A stretch of 49,207 nt of DNA from Nocardiopsis listeri NBRC 13360 (GCF_001570765.1 NZ_BCSH01000062.1:1-49207), one strand, 5' to 3'. Positions 1 through 8,437 are shown, numbered from the stretch's first letter. Translations and numbers: made by a program. The notes: generated by a model not told the origin, from the sequence alone.

Positions 1-52
1 AAGGAGGGAGAACCCACCCCACCCCGCCCAACAACCAGCAGGAACTCGGCCT

Positions 53-211
53 CAGGCGCCCCAGCCACACATCCGAGCGACGCCCAACCACCCCAAGGAA
101 CCAGAAACCCCAGGCGCCCCACCCACACACCCGAGCGACACCCGACAACCCCAAGGATCTCTACCTCAGGCGCCCCACCAGCCCCCACACCTTGGAATCA
201 CTCATCTAGGC
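53..211. repeat. Degenerate tandem repeat, 56-58 bp period, left window end
   Basis: Units start with CAGGCGCCCCA at positions 53, 111 and 167. They share a second core around GAGCGAC.CCC.AC..CCCCAAGGA. The spacing is 58 then 56 bp, and the whole unit is semi-conserved rather than a constant repeat with variable spacers. A diverged partial unit probably occupies 1-52. The array ends in TGGAATCACTCATCTAGGC (193-211), which runs into the stop codon of the Lrp-type gene at 206-208. The same unit and the same terminal 19-mer (17 of 19 identical) recur in inverted orientation at the right end of the window. Confidence 0.75.
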
Positions 212-670
212 CTGGTCGGCGGTGCCGGCGAGGATGGGCTGCTCGACCAGGCGGGACAGCACCAGGGTGCTCTTGGTGCGCACCACGAAGGGTTCGGCGC
301 CGATGCGCTCGATGACCTCTTCCAAGTGGTGGGTGTCGCGGGCGCGGACCTGGACCAGGGCGTCGGCCTCGCCGGTGACGGTGCACGCCGAGGTGATTTC
401 GGCGTAGCCCGCCAGCCCCTTGCGGATCTCGGTGGGGGAGGTGCGGGCGCGGCAGTACAGCTCGATGAACGCCTCGGTGGTCCACCCGATCGCCTTCGGT
501 TCGACCACGACGGTGAAGCCGCGCACGGCGCCCGACTCGACCAGCCGATCCACCCGGCGCTTGACGGCGGAGGGGCTGAGGCCGACCTCTCCGCCGATCT
601 CGGCGAAGCTCATCCGTGCGTCCGCGCCGAGTATCGCGATGATCCGCTCATCGACACGATCAAGCCGCAT
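206..670 (-). CDS. Lrp/AsnC family transcriptional regulator
   Basis: A 154-residue protein, the usual size of the Lrp/AsnC family. An N-terminal winged helix-turn-helix occupies about residues 1-55; the recognition helix region reads LSPSAVKRRVDRL. The rest is the RAM/AsnC ligand-binding domain, with the typical GEADALVQVRARD segment near residues 100-112. It probably controls amino acid or peptide metabolism and often its own promoter, but the effector cannot be read from sequence. The ATG at 670 is preceded by an AAAGGGG-like ribosome site. It is divergent from the secreted peptidase gene at 802, which is a plausible target. Its stop codon lies inside the terminal motif of the left-end repeat. 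Confidence 0.9.
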   Translation of the reverse strand: MRLDRVDERIIAILGADARMSFAEIGGEVGLSPSAVKRRVDRLVESGAVRGFTVVVEPKAIGWTTEAFIELYCRARTSPTEIRKGLAGYAEITSACTVTGEADALVQVRARDTHHLEEVIERIGAEPFVVRTKSTLVLSRLVEQPILAGTADQA

Positions 671-801
671 TGCGCCCCTTTGTCACCATCTGAAACGACC
701 AGGGCACATCTTACCGTCGGCATACCCGGGCGGGGTCCGTGTCGCTTCCTGATGTCACGCTCGGTAATGGAGAGAATGCGCTGGAAGGTCCGAAGGGGAT
801 A

Positions 802-2472
802 GTGAGGGGTGGACGGGTGCGGGTACGAACGGGCACACGATGGGTCGCCTACTGCGGTGGCGGCGCGCTTTTGGCCTCACTGACCGCACTGTCCCCGGCC
901 CAGGCCGCCGCACCCACCGTCCCCGAGGCTCCTGTCCCCGAGACGACCCTGAACTGGGCGCCATGCGAGGACCTCGACCCCGTCGAGGGCGAGGACCTCG
1001 AATGCGCCACGCTCACCGTGCCGATGGTCCACGAACCCGGAGTCGCCGACACCCACGCCCTCGCCGAGAGCGTCGAGATCGCGCTCTCCCGCGTGCCCGC
1101 CACCGGCACCGCCGAACACACCATGCTGGTCAACCCGGGCGGCCCCGGCAGCGCCGGTCGCCAGTGGGCCTCGCACACCCACCTGCGCATGCCCGAGGAA
1201 CTCCGCGAGACCTACGACGTGGTCGCCTTCGACCCGCGCGGCATGGGCGCCTCCACCCCCGGGATCACCTGCGACCCCGACTTCTTCGCCCCGGTCCGAA
1301 AGGACACGGTCCCGGCCGACGCCGAGGAGGAACAGGCCCTGCGAGCCGACGCCGAGGCCTACGCCGACGCCTGCGCGAAGGACGCCGGTCCCCTCCTGGA
1401 CCACATGCGCACCGAGGACACCGCCCACGACATGGACGCCATGCGCGTCGCCCTGGGGCGGGAACGGGTCGACTACCTGGGCTACTCCTACGGCAGCTAC
1501 CTCGGCACCGTCTACAGTTCGCTCTATCCCGACAGCGTCCGCGCGGTGGTCCTGGACAGCGTCGTCGACCCGGACAGCCCCTGGTACGAGAGCAACCTGG
1601 TGCAGAGCAGGGCCCTGGACCGCGCCGCCCACAACTTCTTCGACTGGGTGGCCCGCCACGACGACACCTATGGGCTGGGCACCGACGGCGAAGCGGTCGC
1701 CGACGCCTACTACGACCTGCGCTCCGAGCTACGGGAGAACCCCGCCGAGGACACGGTCGGCCCCACCGAACTGGAGGGCGCCGTCATCGTCGTCGCCTAC
1801 AGCGGGGGTACCTGGCCGGCGGTCGCCTCCGCCCTGTCCACGCGGATCCGGGACGGTGACTCCGCCCCCCTGACGAAGTTGCACGAGAACTACGGCGACG
1901 ACGCGGAGAGCGACCCCGGGTACGGCGGCTACCTCGCCGTCCAGTGCACCGACGCCGAATGGCCGAAGGACTGGGAGACCTGGAACGCCGACGCCCGGCG
2001 GGTGCACGAGGACGCGCCCTTCATGGGGTGGCACAACATCTGGTACAACGCCCCGTGTGCCACGTGGGACGGTGAGTCCGCCCCCTGGCTCCAGGTCGGC
2101 GACGGGCCCGACGAACACCCCGCCTACGACGGTGACGTGCTCCTCGTGCACGCCACAGACGACGGCGCCACCTCTGTGGAGGGGGCCTACGCCCTGCGCG
2201 AGCGCCTGCCCGGGTCCTCCCTGGTGATCGAGGACGGCGGCGTCACTCATGGGGTCTCCCTCACCGGCAACGCCTGCGTGGACGAGACCGTCGTCGACTA
2301 CCTGCGCGAGGGGAACCTGCCCGAACGCGGTGCCGAGGGCCCGGACCTGACCTGTGACCCACGCCCCGAACCCGAACCGCGCGCCACGCAGTCCGCGCCC
2401 CATACGCCCGTGGACCGGCTGGGCCCCATCGGTTTGGAATACCAGGGTGAGTCCGCAGGAACGGTCGAATAG
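802..2472 (+). CDS. Secreted alpha/beta-hydrolase peptidase, tripeptidyl aminopeptidase (TAP) type
   Basis: A 556-residue protein from a GTG at 802, preceded by GAAGGGGA. An in-frame ATG at 739 would put a non-signal-like leader in front, so 802 is preferred. Basic residues followed by a hydrophobic stretch ending near AQAA form a Sec-type signal peptide. The mature part has the family's LNWAPCED start, an oxyanion segment NPGGPGSAG, the nucleophile elbow GYSYGS, and a C-terminal TAP-like domain with HATDDGATSVEGA and a late histidine (GGVTHG). This matches the S33 peptidases related to Streptomyces SlpD/SlpE and tripeptidyl aminopeptidase. It should act outside the cell on short peptides. 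The exact substrate is not shown. Confidence 0.87.
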   Translation: MRGGRVRVRTGTRWVAYCGGGALLASLTALSPAQAAAPTVPEAPVPETTLNWAPCEDLDPVEGEDLECATLTVPMVHEPGVADTHALAESVEIALSRVPATGTAEHTMLVNPGGPGSAGRQWASHTHLRMPEELRETYDVVAFDPRGMGASTPGITCDPDFFAPVRKDTVPADAEEEQALRADAEAYADACAKDAGPLLDHMRTEDTAHDMDAMRVALGRERVDYLGYSYGSYLGTVYSSLYPDSVRAVVLDSVVDPDSPWYESNLVQSRALDRAAHNFFDWVARHDDTYGLGTDGEAVADAYYDLRSELRENPAEDTVGPTELEGAVIVVAYSGGTWPAVASALSTRIRDGDSAPLTKLHENYGDDAESDPGYGGYLAVQCTDAEWPKDWETWNADARRVHEDAPFMGWHNIWYNAPCATWDGESAPWLQVGDGPDEHPAYDGDVLLVHATDDGATSVEGAYALRERLPGSSLVIEDGGVTHGVSLTGNACVDETVVDYLREGNLPERGAEGPDLTCDPRPEPEPRATQSAPHTPVDRLGPIGLEYQGESAGTVE

Positions 2473-2543
2473 GCTGGAATCGGCGCGAATTCGTCTTTGG
2501 CCCGGTGACCACTCCCGGTCATCGGGGATATGGGGGAGATGCG

Positions 2544-3383
2544 ATGCTGCGGACCTCACCGGTTCGAATTCTGGGCGAACACGACCGGGAGGCCGTCCGA
2601 ACGCTCCTGGACACCGACCCCGTCGGCAACGTCTTCGTCACCTCCCGCCTGCTGACCACCGGGATCGCGGGGGTCGGCGGAGCCGAGGTGTGGGGACACG
2701 TCGAGCGGGGCAGGTTGACGGCGCTGTGCTACTCGGGCGCCAACCTGGTCCCGGTCAACGCCGGGCCCGCCGCCGTGCGCAGTTTCGCCGACCACGCCCG
2801 TTGGCGCGGCCGCCGATGCTCGTCGATCGTGGGTCCCGTGGACGCGGTCAGCGACTTCTGGCAGCAGGTCACCCCGGCGTGGGGACCCGCCCGGACGATC
2901 CGTGCCAGTCAACCCGTCCTGGAGATCGACGGACCTCCGGCGGTGCCCGCCGACCCACTGGTGCGCCGTGTACGCGTCAGCGAGATCAACACCCTCGTAC
3001 CGGCCTGCGTCGCCATGTTCACCGAGGAGGTCGGTGTCCCGCCGGACTCCGGTGACGGTGGAGCGCTCTACCGGGCCAGGGTCGAGGAACTCGTCCGCAC
3101 CGGTCGTGCCTTCGCCCGCATCGAGGACGGTCGGGTCGTGTTCAAGGCCGAGGTCGGTGCCGTCACCGCCCACGCCTGCCAGGTGCAGGGTGTGTGGGTG
3201 CACCCGGAGCTGCGCGGTCGCGGGTACTCCGCGGCCGGTATGGCCGCGGTGGTGAACTACGCCCTCGCCGAGATCGCGCCCCGCGTGACCCTGTACGTGA
3301 ACGACTTCAACACCCCGGCCCGCGCCACCTACAGCAGGGTCGGGTTCCGCCAGGTCGGTGAGGTCATGTCCGTGCTCTTCTGA
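2544..3383 (+). CDS. DUF4081-type GNAT family N-acetyltransferase
   Basis: A 279-residue protein. The ATG at 2544 follows GGGGGAG and gives the family-like start MLRTSPVRILGEHD; an in-frame ATG at 2505 lacks a good ribosome site. The N-terminal half (about 1-120) resembles the DUF4081 domain found fused to GNAT domains in actinomycetes. The C-terminal half holds the GNAT acetyl-CoA loop, HPELRGRGYSAAGMAAV, with the R/Q-x-x-G-x-G/A pattern, and a following beta strand VTLYVNDFNTPARATYSRVGF typical of the fold. It would transfer acetyl from acetyl-CoA to an unknown amine. It sits in its own transcription unit between the peptidase and the MFS gene. Confidence 0.85.
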   Translation: MLRTSPVRILGEHDREAVRTLLDTDPVGNVFVTSRLLTTGIAGVGGAEVWGHVERGRLTALCYSGANLVPVNAGPAAVRSFADHARWRGRRCSSIVGPVDAVSDFWQQVTPAWGPARTIRASQPVLEIDGPPAVPADPLVRRVRVSEINTLVPACVAMFTEEVGVPPDSGDGGALYRARVEELVRTGRAFARIEDGRVVFKAEVGAVTAHACQVQGVWVHPELRGRGYSAAGMAAVVNYALAEIAPRVTLYVNDFNTPARATYSRVGFRQVGEVMSVLF

Positions 3384-3468
3384 CCCGCGCGTCCTTTCCC
3401 GACGGATCGGTGTCGGATCGAGGGATCGACCCGGGGCCCGTCCGGGGCGGTCCGGTTACGGTTGGCGG

Positions 3469-4707
3469 ATGCTCCGCAACCCGACCGGTCGTGCCCGCCT
3501 GGGGCTGGCCCTCCTGCTCGCCATGCTCACCGTGTTGGGCCCGCTCAACATCGACATGTACCTTCCGGCGTTCCCGGAGATCTCCGTGGATCTGGGGGCC
3601 AACGCCTCAGGGGTCCAGCTGAGCCTCACCACCTGTCTGGTCGGGCTCGCCGTGGGCCAGGTGGTGATCGGCCCGGTCAGCGACGCCCGTGGCAGGCGCG
3701 GACCGCTGCTGGTGTGCGTCGCGCTGTTCGTCCTGGCCTCGGCCCTGTGCGCGCTCGCGCCGAACACGACGGTGCTGGTCCTGGGCCGGTTCCTACAGGG
3801 CTTCACCGCGAGCGCCGGGGTGGTGCTCTCCCGCGCGATCGTGCGCGACGTCTTCGACGGACCCGCCCTCACCCGCTTCTTCGCGCTGATCATGGTGGTC
3901 GTCGCGGTGGCGCCGATGGCCGCGCCGATCCTGGGTGGTGGTGTGCTGTGGCTGCCCTTCACCGACTGGCGGTCCATCTTCTGGACGTTGGCCCTGGTGG
4001 GCGTGGTGATCGTCGCGGTGGTGGCGGTGCGGTTGCCCGAGACCCTGCCCAACGATCGGCGTACCCCCGGCACCCTGGGCGGGAGCCTGGCCGCGATGGG
4101 TGTCCTGCTGCGGGACCGTCGCTACCTGGGGTACACGCTCGTCGTCGGCCTGCTGCACGGTGGCAGCTTCGCCTACGTTGCCGGGACCCCGTTCGTCTAC
4201 CAGGACCTTTACGGGGTGTCGCCACAGGTCTTCGGGTTCCTTTTCGGGGTCAACGGGATCGCGATCATCCTGGGCAGCGCCGCGGTGGGTCGACTCGGTG
4301 AGCGCTTCGGTGAGCGGTCGCTGCTCTACGTCGCCGTGGTCACCGCCGTCGCGGCCACCGCGATCGTGTTCGCCACCGCGCTCCTTCAGGGCCCGCTGTC
4401 GCTGTTCGTGGTGCCGATCTTCGTCTACATGACCTGCATGGGGGTGGTCCTCACCGGTTCCTTCGCGTTGGCGATGGAGGGCCAGGAGAACCGGGCGGGC
4501 AGCGCCGGTTCGCTGTTGGGCGCGCTGCCCATGTTCATCGGTGCCCTCGTGGCGCCGCTGGTGGGGTGGGACGAGACCACCGCGGTGCCCATGGGGGCGC
4601 TGCTGCTCGGCACCTCGGCCCTGGGCCTGCTGGTGATGTCGACGATGACCCGCCCCCGGGATCCGAACGTCCCGGGGGCGGGGCCGGGTGAGGCTCGGAT
4701 TCCCTAG
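3469..4707 (+). CDS. MFS drug exporter, Bcr/CflA type
   Basis: A 412-residue protein with about 12 hydrophobic segments. The start ATG at 3469 is chosen because TM1 begins directly after it; longer in-frame starts add a charged non-membrane leader. The Bcr/CflA subgroup hallmark LGPLNIDMYLPAFPEI lies in TM1, and the MFS motif A-like GPVSDARGRRGPLL lies in the TM2-TM3 loop. The C-terminal half repeats the fold (GRLGERFGERSLL). The family exports bicyclomycin, sulfonamides, chloramphenicol-like compounds or small metabolites; the substrate here is unknown. It converges on the sialidase gene, and the two stop codons share the palindrome CTAG at 4704-4707. Confidence 0.87.
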   Translation: MLRNPTGRARLGLALLLAMLTVLGPLNIDMYLPAFPEISVDLGANASGVQLSLTTCLVGLAVGQVVIGPVSDARGRRGPLLVCVALFVLASALCALAPNTTVLVLGRFLQGFTASAGVVLSRAIVRDVFDGPALTRFFALIMVVVAVAPMAAPILGGGVLWLPFTDWRSIFWTLALVGVVIVAVVAVRLPETLPNDRRTPGTLGGSLAAMGVLLRDRRYLGYTLVVGLLHGGSFAYVAGTPFVYQDLYGVSPQVFGFLFGVNGIAIILGSAAVGRLGERFGERSLLYVAVVTAVAATAIVFATALLQGPLSLFVVPIFVYMTCMGVVLTGSFALAMEGQENRAGSAGSLLGALPMFIGALVAPLVGWDETTAVPMGALLLGTSALGLLVMSTMTRPRDPNVPGAGPGEARIP

Positions 4708-5873
4708 CAGTCCTCTTCCAACCAGGCGGAGTTGAACCGCAAGAACGTGATGTGTTCGACGTCCCCGCGCTCGTAGAGGACACCGAACTCGTCGTCGCCC
4801 AGGGGCACGATCGTGGAGTAGGCGGCCGCGCCGCGGTCGATGGCCCTGGCCACCGGCCAGGTCTCACCGTCGTCGCAGGACATGTTGACCGTCAGGTTCT
4901 CCCGAGAGCTCTCGTGCCTGGTGTTGGTGAACAGGAGCTTGTGCGCCCGGTCCGTGCCCTCCTCGGCACCGGCGTCGTAGCGGATCAGACCGGCGTTGTT
5001 GGTGGGGTCGATCAGTTCGTGGTCGGGGACCGGGTCGCCGTAGGTCTCGCCGCCGTCCTCGGAGTAGGCGATCAGGCGGTAGGGGCCCTCCGAGGTGCGG
5101 CTGTTGAGCATGACGCGACCGTCGGCCAGTTCCACGGTCTTGTTCTCGTCCATGCCCGGTCCCACGGGTTCCCCGGCCTGCCAGGTCTCCCCGTGGTCGT
5201 CGCTGTAGACGCTCACGGCGTAGATCCCGTCACCGGAGTCGTAGGCGTACTGCTGGACCAGGCGACCGTCGGAGAGTTGGATGCCGGTGCCGGACGAGGC
5301 GAAGATCCCGAACCAGGCGGGATCCTTGACGTCCTCGGTGATGCGCCGGGTCTTCCAGGTCCGTCCGCCGTCGTCGGAGTAGGAGTAGTCGGTGTGGAGG
5401 ATGTCCTGGCTGTCGTTGGAGTTGCCGTCGGAGGAGTTGAAGAATCCGACCCCGTCGGGTCCGTGGGCGTGGAACATGAACAGGCGGCCGGTCTCGCGGT
5501 CCAGGAGCAGGCTGGGGTCGCCCGCTCCGACGCCGTCGTCGTAGTCGACGACCACCTGGGGTTCGGTCCAGGTGCGTCCCTTGTCGTGGCTGCGACGGAC
5601 CATGAGGTCGAGGTCGCCGGGCAGGTCCGCGGCGTTGTCGTTGCGGCGGTCGTAGGCGGCGATCAGCGTGCCGTCTTCGAGCGCTTCGAGGGCGGGGATG
5701 CGCCAGGTGTGGGCGCCCTCCCCGGCACTGGCCAGGTCGACGCGTTCGATGATCGGTTCGGCCGCGGTGGTCCGGGGCTCGGGGGTGGCGTCGTCGGCTG
5801 CGGCGGGCGACACCAGGGCGGCGGTGACGGCCAGGCCCACAGCCATGACGACGGGACTCGCGTGCTTTCTCAT
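4704..5873 (-). CDS. nanH: Secreted exo-alpha-sialidase (neuraminidase)
   Basis: A 389-residue protein of glycoside hydrolase family 33 type. The ATG at 5873 is preceded by GGAGG with 5-nt spacing. A Sec signal peptide (MRKHA, hydrophobic core, cleavage near AAA-DD) precedes the catalytic beta-propeller. The RIP motif is in TWRIPALEAL near residue 56, carrying the first arginine of the triad. Asp-box repeats (S-x-D-x-G-x-T-W) appear as SHDKGRTW, SDDGGRTW, SDDHGETW, SEDGGETY and a shortened CDDGETW. No carbohydrate-binding module or LPXTG anchor is present, so it should be soluble. It would release terminal sialic acid for the importer encoded divergently. Its promoter carries the operator copy shared with the importer operon. 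Confidence 0.93.
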   Translation of the reverse strand: MRKHASPVVMAVGLAVTAALVSPAAADDATPEPRTTAAEPIIERVDLASAGEGAHTWRIPALEALEDGTLIAAYDRRNDNAADLPGDLDLMVRRSHDKGRTWTEPQVVVDYDDGVGAGDPSLLLDRETGRLFMFHAHGPDGVGFFNSSDGNSNDSQDILHTDYSYSDDGGRTWKTRRITEDVKDPAWFGIFASSGTGIQLSDGRLVQQYAYDSGDGIYAVSVYSDDHGETWQAGEPVGPGMDENKTVELADGRVMLNSRTSEGPYRLIAYSEDGGETYGDPVPDHELIDPTNNAGLIRYDAGAEEGTDRAHKLLFTNTRHESSRENLTVNMSCDDGETWPVARAIDRGAAAYSTIVPLGDDEFGVLYERGDVEHITFLRFNSAWLEEDC

Positions 5874-5896
5874 GGATACCTCCGGTAGGGGGCGGA

Positions 5897-5916
5897 GGCA
5901 TCGGACATCAGACGTC
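5897..5916. promoter_or_regulatory. Putative NanR operator, copy 1 (sialidase promoter)
   Basis: GGCATCGGACATCAGACGTC is identical over 20 bp to the copy at 6719-6738. Its core GACATC-A-GACGTC is an imperfect 13-bp palindrome, a size and symmetry expected for a FadR-type GntR dimer. It starts 4 bp downstream of the sialidase -10 box and so covers the likely transcription start, which fits repression. Confidence 0.7.
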
Positions 5917-5920
5917 TAGG

Positions 5921-5949
5921 ACGCTAAGCGTCGGGTGTGTCTTGGTCAA
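5921..5949 (-). promoter_or_regulatory. Sigma70-type promoter of the sialidase gene
   Basis: On the minus strand TTGACC (5949-5944), a 17-bp spacer and TAGCGT (5926-5921) form a good housekeeping promoter. It lies in the end of the GntR gene, and the GntR stop codon TAG (5926-5924) is part of the -10 box. The operator copy follows immediately. Confidence 0.65.
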
Positions 5950-6673
5950 CCCCTGTCATGGCGGGTTTTTCGAGGAGATGGAGGATCGGGGCGTAGTGGT
6001 CGGCCACCGCCGCCACGAACCCGGCCTGGTCTCCTCGGTGCGCGGCGTCGATGATCGCTCGGTGCGCGGCGGCGGTCTCGCGGGCGTCCTCCTCCGTGGA
6101 GAGCAGTAGCGGGGCCACGACCGCCTGCACGTCCCAGAAGGCCCCGGTGAGCTGGGTGACCAGCTGGTTGTTCAGGGGGGCCAGCAGCATCAGGTGGAAG
6201 GCGCGGTCCTCCTCCACGAAGCTCTCGCCGCGTTCGGCGGCCTCCTCCATCCCGGTGACCAGTTCTCCGAGGCTCTGGTGCTGTTCCTCGTCGTACCCGT
6301 TGACGATGTCGCGGCCCAGGCCCTGTTCGAGGACCTTGCGCACGGTGACCAGTTCGTAGAGTGTCGCGAGGTCGTCTTCGCTGCTCAGGCGGCCGCGGAA
6401 GGTCAGGCTCTCGACCAGGGAGTTGAGGGACAGCCGCCCCACGTAGGTGCCGTGTCCGTGTCGGACCTCGACTATGTCCAAGGCGCTGAGGCGTTTTATC
6501 GCCTCGCGGACGCTGGAGCGGCTCGCGCCGAGCTCGGAGCACAGTTCGGTCTCGGTGGGCAGCGGGTCGCCCGGGGTCAGGCCGTTGCGGAGGATGAAGT
6601 TCTTGATCTGCTCCGTTACCTCATGACCGCGCAGAGTGTTCCGCGAGGCGGGCCTGGTCGATTCCTCGGTCAA
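5924..6673 (-). CDS. nanR: FadR-subfamily GntR transcriptional regulator, probable sialic acid repressor NanR
   Basis: A 249-residue protein. The GntR winged helix lies at about residues 12-78 (GDPLPTETELCSELGASR, SVREAIKRL, VRHGHGTYV). The all-helical FCD domain follows (about 85-235) with the acidic/histidine metal-site pattern EEDRAFH, AHRAIIDA and DHYAPI. The start is a TTG at 6673 preceded by GGAAAGGGG; no in-frame ATG gives the full helix-turn-helix. It lies between the sialidase and the divergent importer, and a 20-bp palindromic element occurs at both target promoters. Corynebacterium glutamicum has a FadR-type NanR controlling nan and sialidase genes. The effector (sialic acid, ManNAc-6-P or GlcNAc-6-P) is not shown by sequence. 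Confidence 0.85.
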   Translation of the reverse strand: MTEESTRPASRNTLRGHEVTEQIKNFILRNGLTPGDPLPTETELCSELGASRSSVREAIKRLSALDIVEVRHGHGTYVGRLSLNSLVESLTFRGRLSSEDDLATLYELVTVRKVLEQGLGRDIVNGYDEEQHQSLGELVTGMEEAAERGESFVEEDRAFHLMLLAPLNNQLVTQLTGAFWDVQAVVAPLLLSTEEDARETAAAHRAIIDAAHRGDQAGFVAAVADHYAPILHLLEKPAMTGVDQDTPDA

Positions 6674-6677
6674 CGTA

Positions 6678-6707
6678 TTGACCCCTTTCCTGTTTGGTGC
6701 TTAGAGT
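6678..6707 (+). promoter_or_regulatory. Sigma70-type promoter of the sialic acid import/catabolic operon
   Basis: TTGACC at 6678-6683 and TTAGAG (6701, spacer 17) or TAGAGT (6702, spacer 18). The -35 overlaps the ribosome-binding region of the divergent GntR gene, so the two units are tightly coupled. The operator copy begins 12 bp downstream of the -10. Confidence 0.6.
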
Positions 6708-6718
6708 CACACCCTACA

Positions 6719-6738
6719 GGCATCGGACATCAGACGTC
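6719..6738. promoter_or_regulatory. Putative NanR operator, copy 2 (importer operon)
   Basis: The same 20-bp sequence in the same + strand orientation as at 5897-5916. It lies about +5 to +24 relative to the predicted start of the importer transcript, where a bound repressor would block promoter escape. Confidence 0.7.
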
Positions 6739-6786
6739 ATATGCCCGTCCTCTCGGATCCCGCCCGTCCCCCCACAAGGAGTGATC

Positions 6787-8367
6787 GTGTTCCACTTCGA
6801 CCCCGGCGCCATGGAGCGTCGGCGTTTCCTCCAGTTCGTCGGTGCCACGGGCACCGCCGCGGCCCTGGCCGGATCGCTCAGCGCCTGCGGGGCTTCGTCG
6901 GGGGGAGGAGGGGGCTCCTCGAACCGCATCGAGGCAGGTCTGTCCTACACGCTTTCCACCGGTTTCGATCCCATGACCGCGACCGGGGCCCTGCCGCAGG
7001 CGGCCAACCTGCACATCTTCGAGGCCCTGGTCGACCTGGACCCGGTGACCCGGGAGCCCTACAACGCGCTCGCCGCCGACATGCCCGAACAGGTCGACGA
7101 CACGACCCTGCGCGTCACCCTCCGTGAGGAGGCGGTGTTCCACAACGGAGACCCCGTCACGGCCGAGGACGTGGTCTACAGCTTCGAGCGGGTCCTCGAC
7201 CCCGAGAACAACTCGCTGATGGCGCAGTTCGTCTCCTTCATCGAGGAGGTGACGGAGGTGGACGAGGACACGGTGGAGATCGTCCTCAAGCACCCCTTCG
7301 TGCTCGCGGTCGAACGACTCGGCATCATCAAGATCGTGCCCAAGGCCCTCGTCGAAGAGGATCAGCGGGGGTTCGACTCGGCTCCCGTCGGATCCGGCCC
7401 CTACAAGCTGGTGTCGGCCACCGCCGCGGACAACATCACCTTCGAACGGTGGGAGGCCTACAACGGCCCGAGAGGGGCTCTCGCCGACGAGATGGTGTGG
7501 ATGCTGCTGGACGACCCCAGCGCCCGCGTCACCGCCCTCCAGTCCGGACGGGTCAGCGTGATCGAGGACGTGCCCTACCTCGACGCCGAAGCGTTGGAGA
7601 CCGCCTCGACCGTCGAACAGGAGCAGTCGTTCGGCCTGCTGTTCCTCATGTTCAACTGTGCCGAGAAGCCCTTCGACGACAAGCGGGTCCGCCAGGCCCT
7701 GCACTACGCCATCGACCACGAGAAGATCGTCGAGACGGCGATGCTGGGCGGCGGCGCCGCCGCCACCGGATTCCTGCCCGAGTCGCACCCCGACCACCGC
7801 GAAGCGGGCACGGTCTACCGGCACGACCCCGACCGGGCTCGGGAACTGCTGGAGGAGGCCGGGGTCGACGGACTGGAGATCGACCTGGTCGCCACCAACA
7901 CCGGCTGGGTCAAGGACGTGGTCCCGCTCATCAAGGAGAGCTGGGACGCGGTGGGCGTCACCACCACCCTGGACATCGGTGAGTCGGGCGGTCAGTACGC
8001 GAACAAGGTCGAGAGCGGCAAGTTCCGCGCCATGGTCGCCCCCGGTGACCCGTCCGTCTTCGGTAACGACGTCGACCTTCTGCTGCGCTGGTTCTTCGAC
8101 GGTCAGTGGCCCACGAGCTACTACAACTGGTCCGAGACCGAGGAGGCCGACAAGGTCCTCGAACTCCTCGACGAGGCCGTCCGGACCGACGACGAGGCGG
8201 AGCGCGCCGAACTCTGGGCGGAGACGATCGACCTCATCGCCGACGAGGTCCCCCTCTACCCGATCCTGCACCGCAAGCTGATCACGGCTTGGAACGACGA
8301 CGCGCTGGAAGGGTTCCGGCCGATCAACACCACCGGCTTGTCCTTCCTGGACGTCGGCCCGGTCTGA
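6787..8367 (+). CDS. ABC transporter substrate-binding lipoprotein (family 5), probable sialic acid binding
   Basis: A 526-residue protein from a GTG at 6787, five bases after AAGGAG; earlier in-frame starts would overlap the operator. A twin-arginine motif (ERRRFLQF) and a lipobox (LSAC) predict Tat export and lipid anchoring. The mature part is an SBP_bac_5 (Dpp/Opp family) protein: FEALVDLDP near the start, the signature segment with FHNGDPVTAEDVVYSFERVL, and the family's VRQALHYAID. Family 5 proteins usually bind peptides or nickel, but Dpp-type importers of sialic acid are known (H. ducreyi SatABCD, C. glutamicum SiaEFGI). The operon context, not the sequence, supports sialic acid here. 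Confidence 0.87.
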   Translation: MFHFDPGAMERRRFLQFVGATGTAAALAGSLSACGASSGGGGGSSNRIEAGLSYTLSTGFDPMTATGALPQAANLHIFEALVDLDPVTREPYNALAADMPEQVDDTTLRVTLREEAVFHNGDPVTAEDVVYSFERVLDPENNSLMAQFVSFIEEVTEVDEDTVEIVLKHPFVLAVERLGIIKIVPKALVEEDQRGFDSAPVGSGPYKLVSATAADNITFERWEAYNGPRGALADEMVWMLLDDPSARVTALQSGRVSVIEDVPYLDAEALETASTVEQEQSFGLLFLMFNCAEKPFDDKRVRQALHYAIDHEKIVETAMLGGGAAATGFLPESHPDHREAGTVYRHDPDRARELLEEAGVDGLEIDLVATNTGWVKDVVPLIKESWDAVGVTTTLDIGESGGQYANKVESGKFRAMVAPGDPSVFGNDVDLLLRWFFDGQWPTSYYNWSETEEADKVLELLDEAVRTDDEAERAELWAETIDLIADEVPLYPILHRKLITAWNDDALEGFRPINTTGLSFLDVGPV

Positions 8368-8377
8368 CCTCGACCTC

Positions 8378-8409
8378 GGGGCCGGACCCACCCGAACGGG
8401 TCCGGCCCC
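8378..8409 (+). terminator. Intra-operon hairpin between binding protein and permease
   Basis: A perfect 12-bp stem (GGGGCCGGACCC with its complement) and an 8-nt loop, 11 bp after the binding-protein stop. No U-tract follows. Such hairpins often stabilise the upstream message or attenuate, giving more binding protein than permease. Confidence 0.65.
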
Positions 8410-8437
8410 CGCCCGCTCCACGAGGAGAGAAACCCCG

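Noticed and set aside
1..211. Possible CRISPR array from repeats spaced 56-58 bp
   Set aside because: Whole units are semi-conserved, with no constant repeat and unique spacers, and no cas genes are present.
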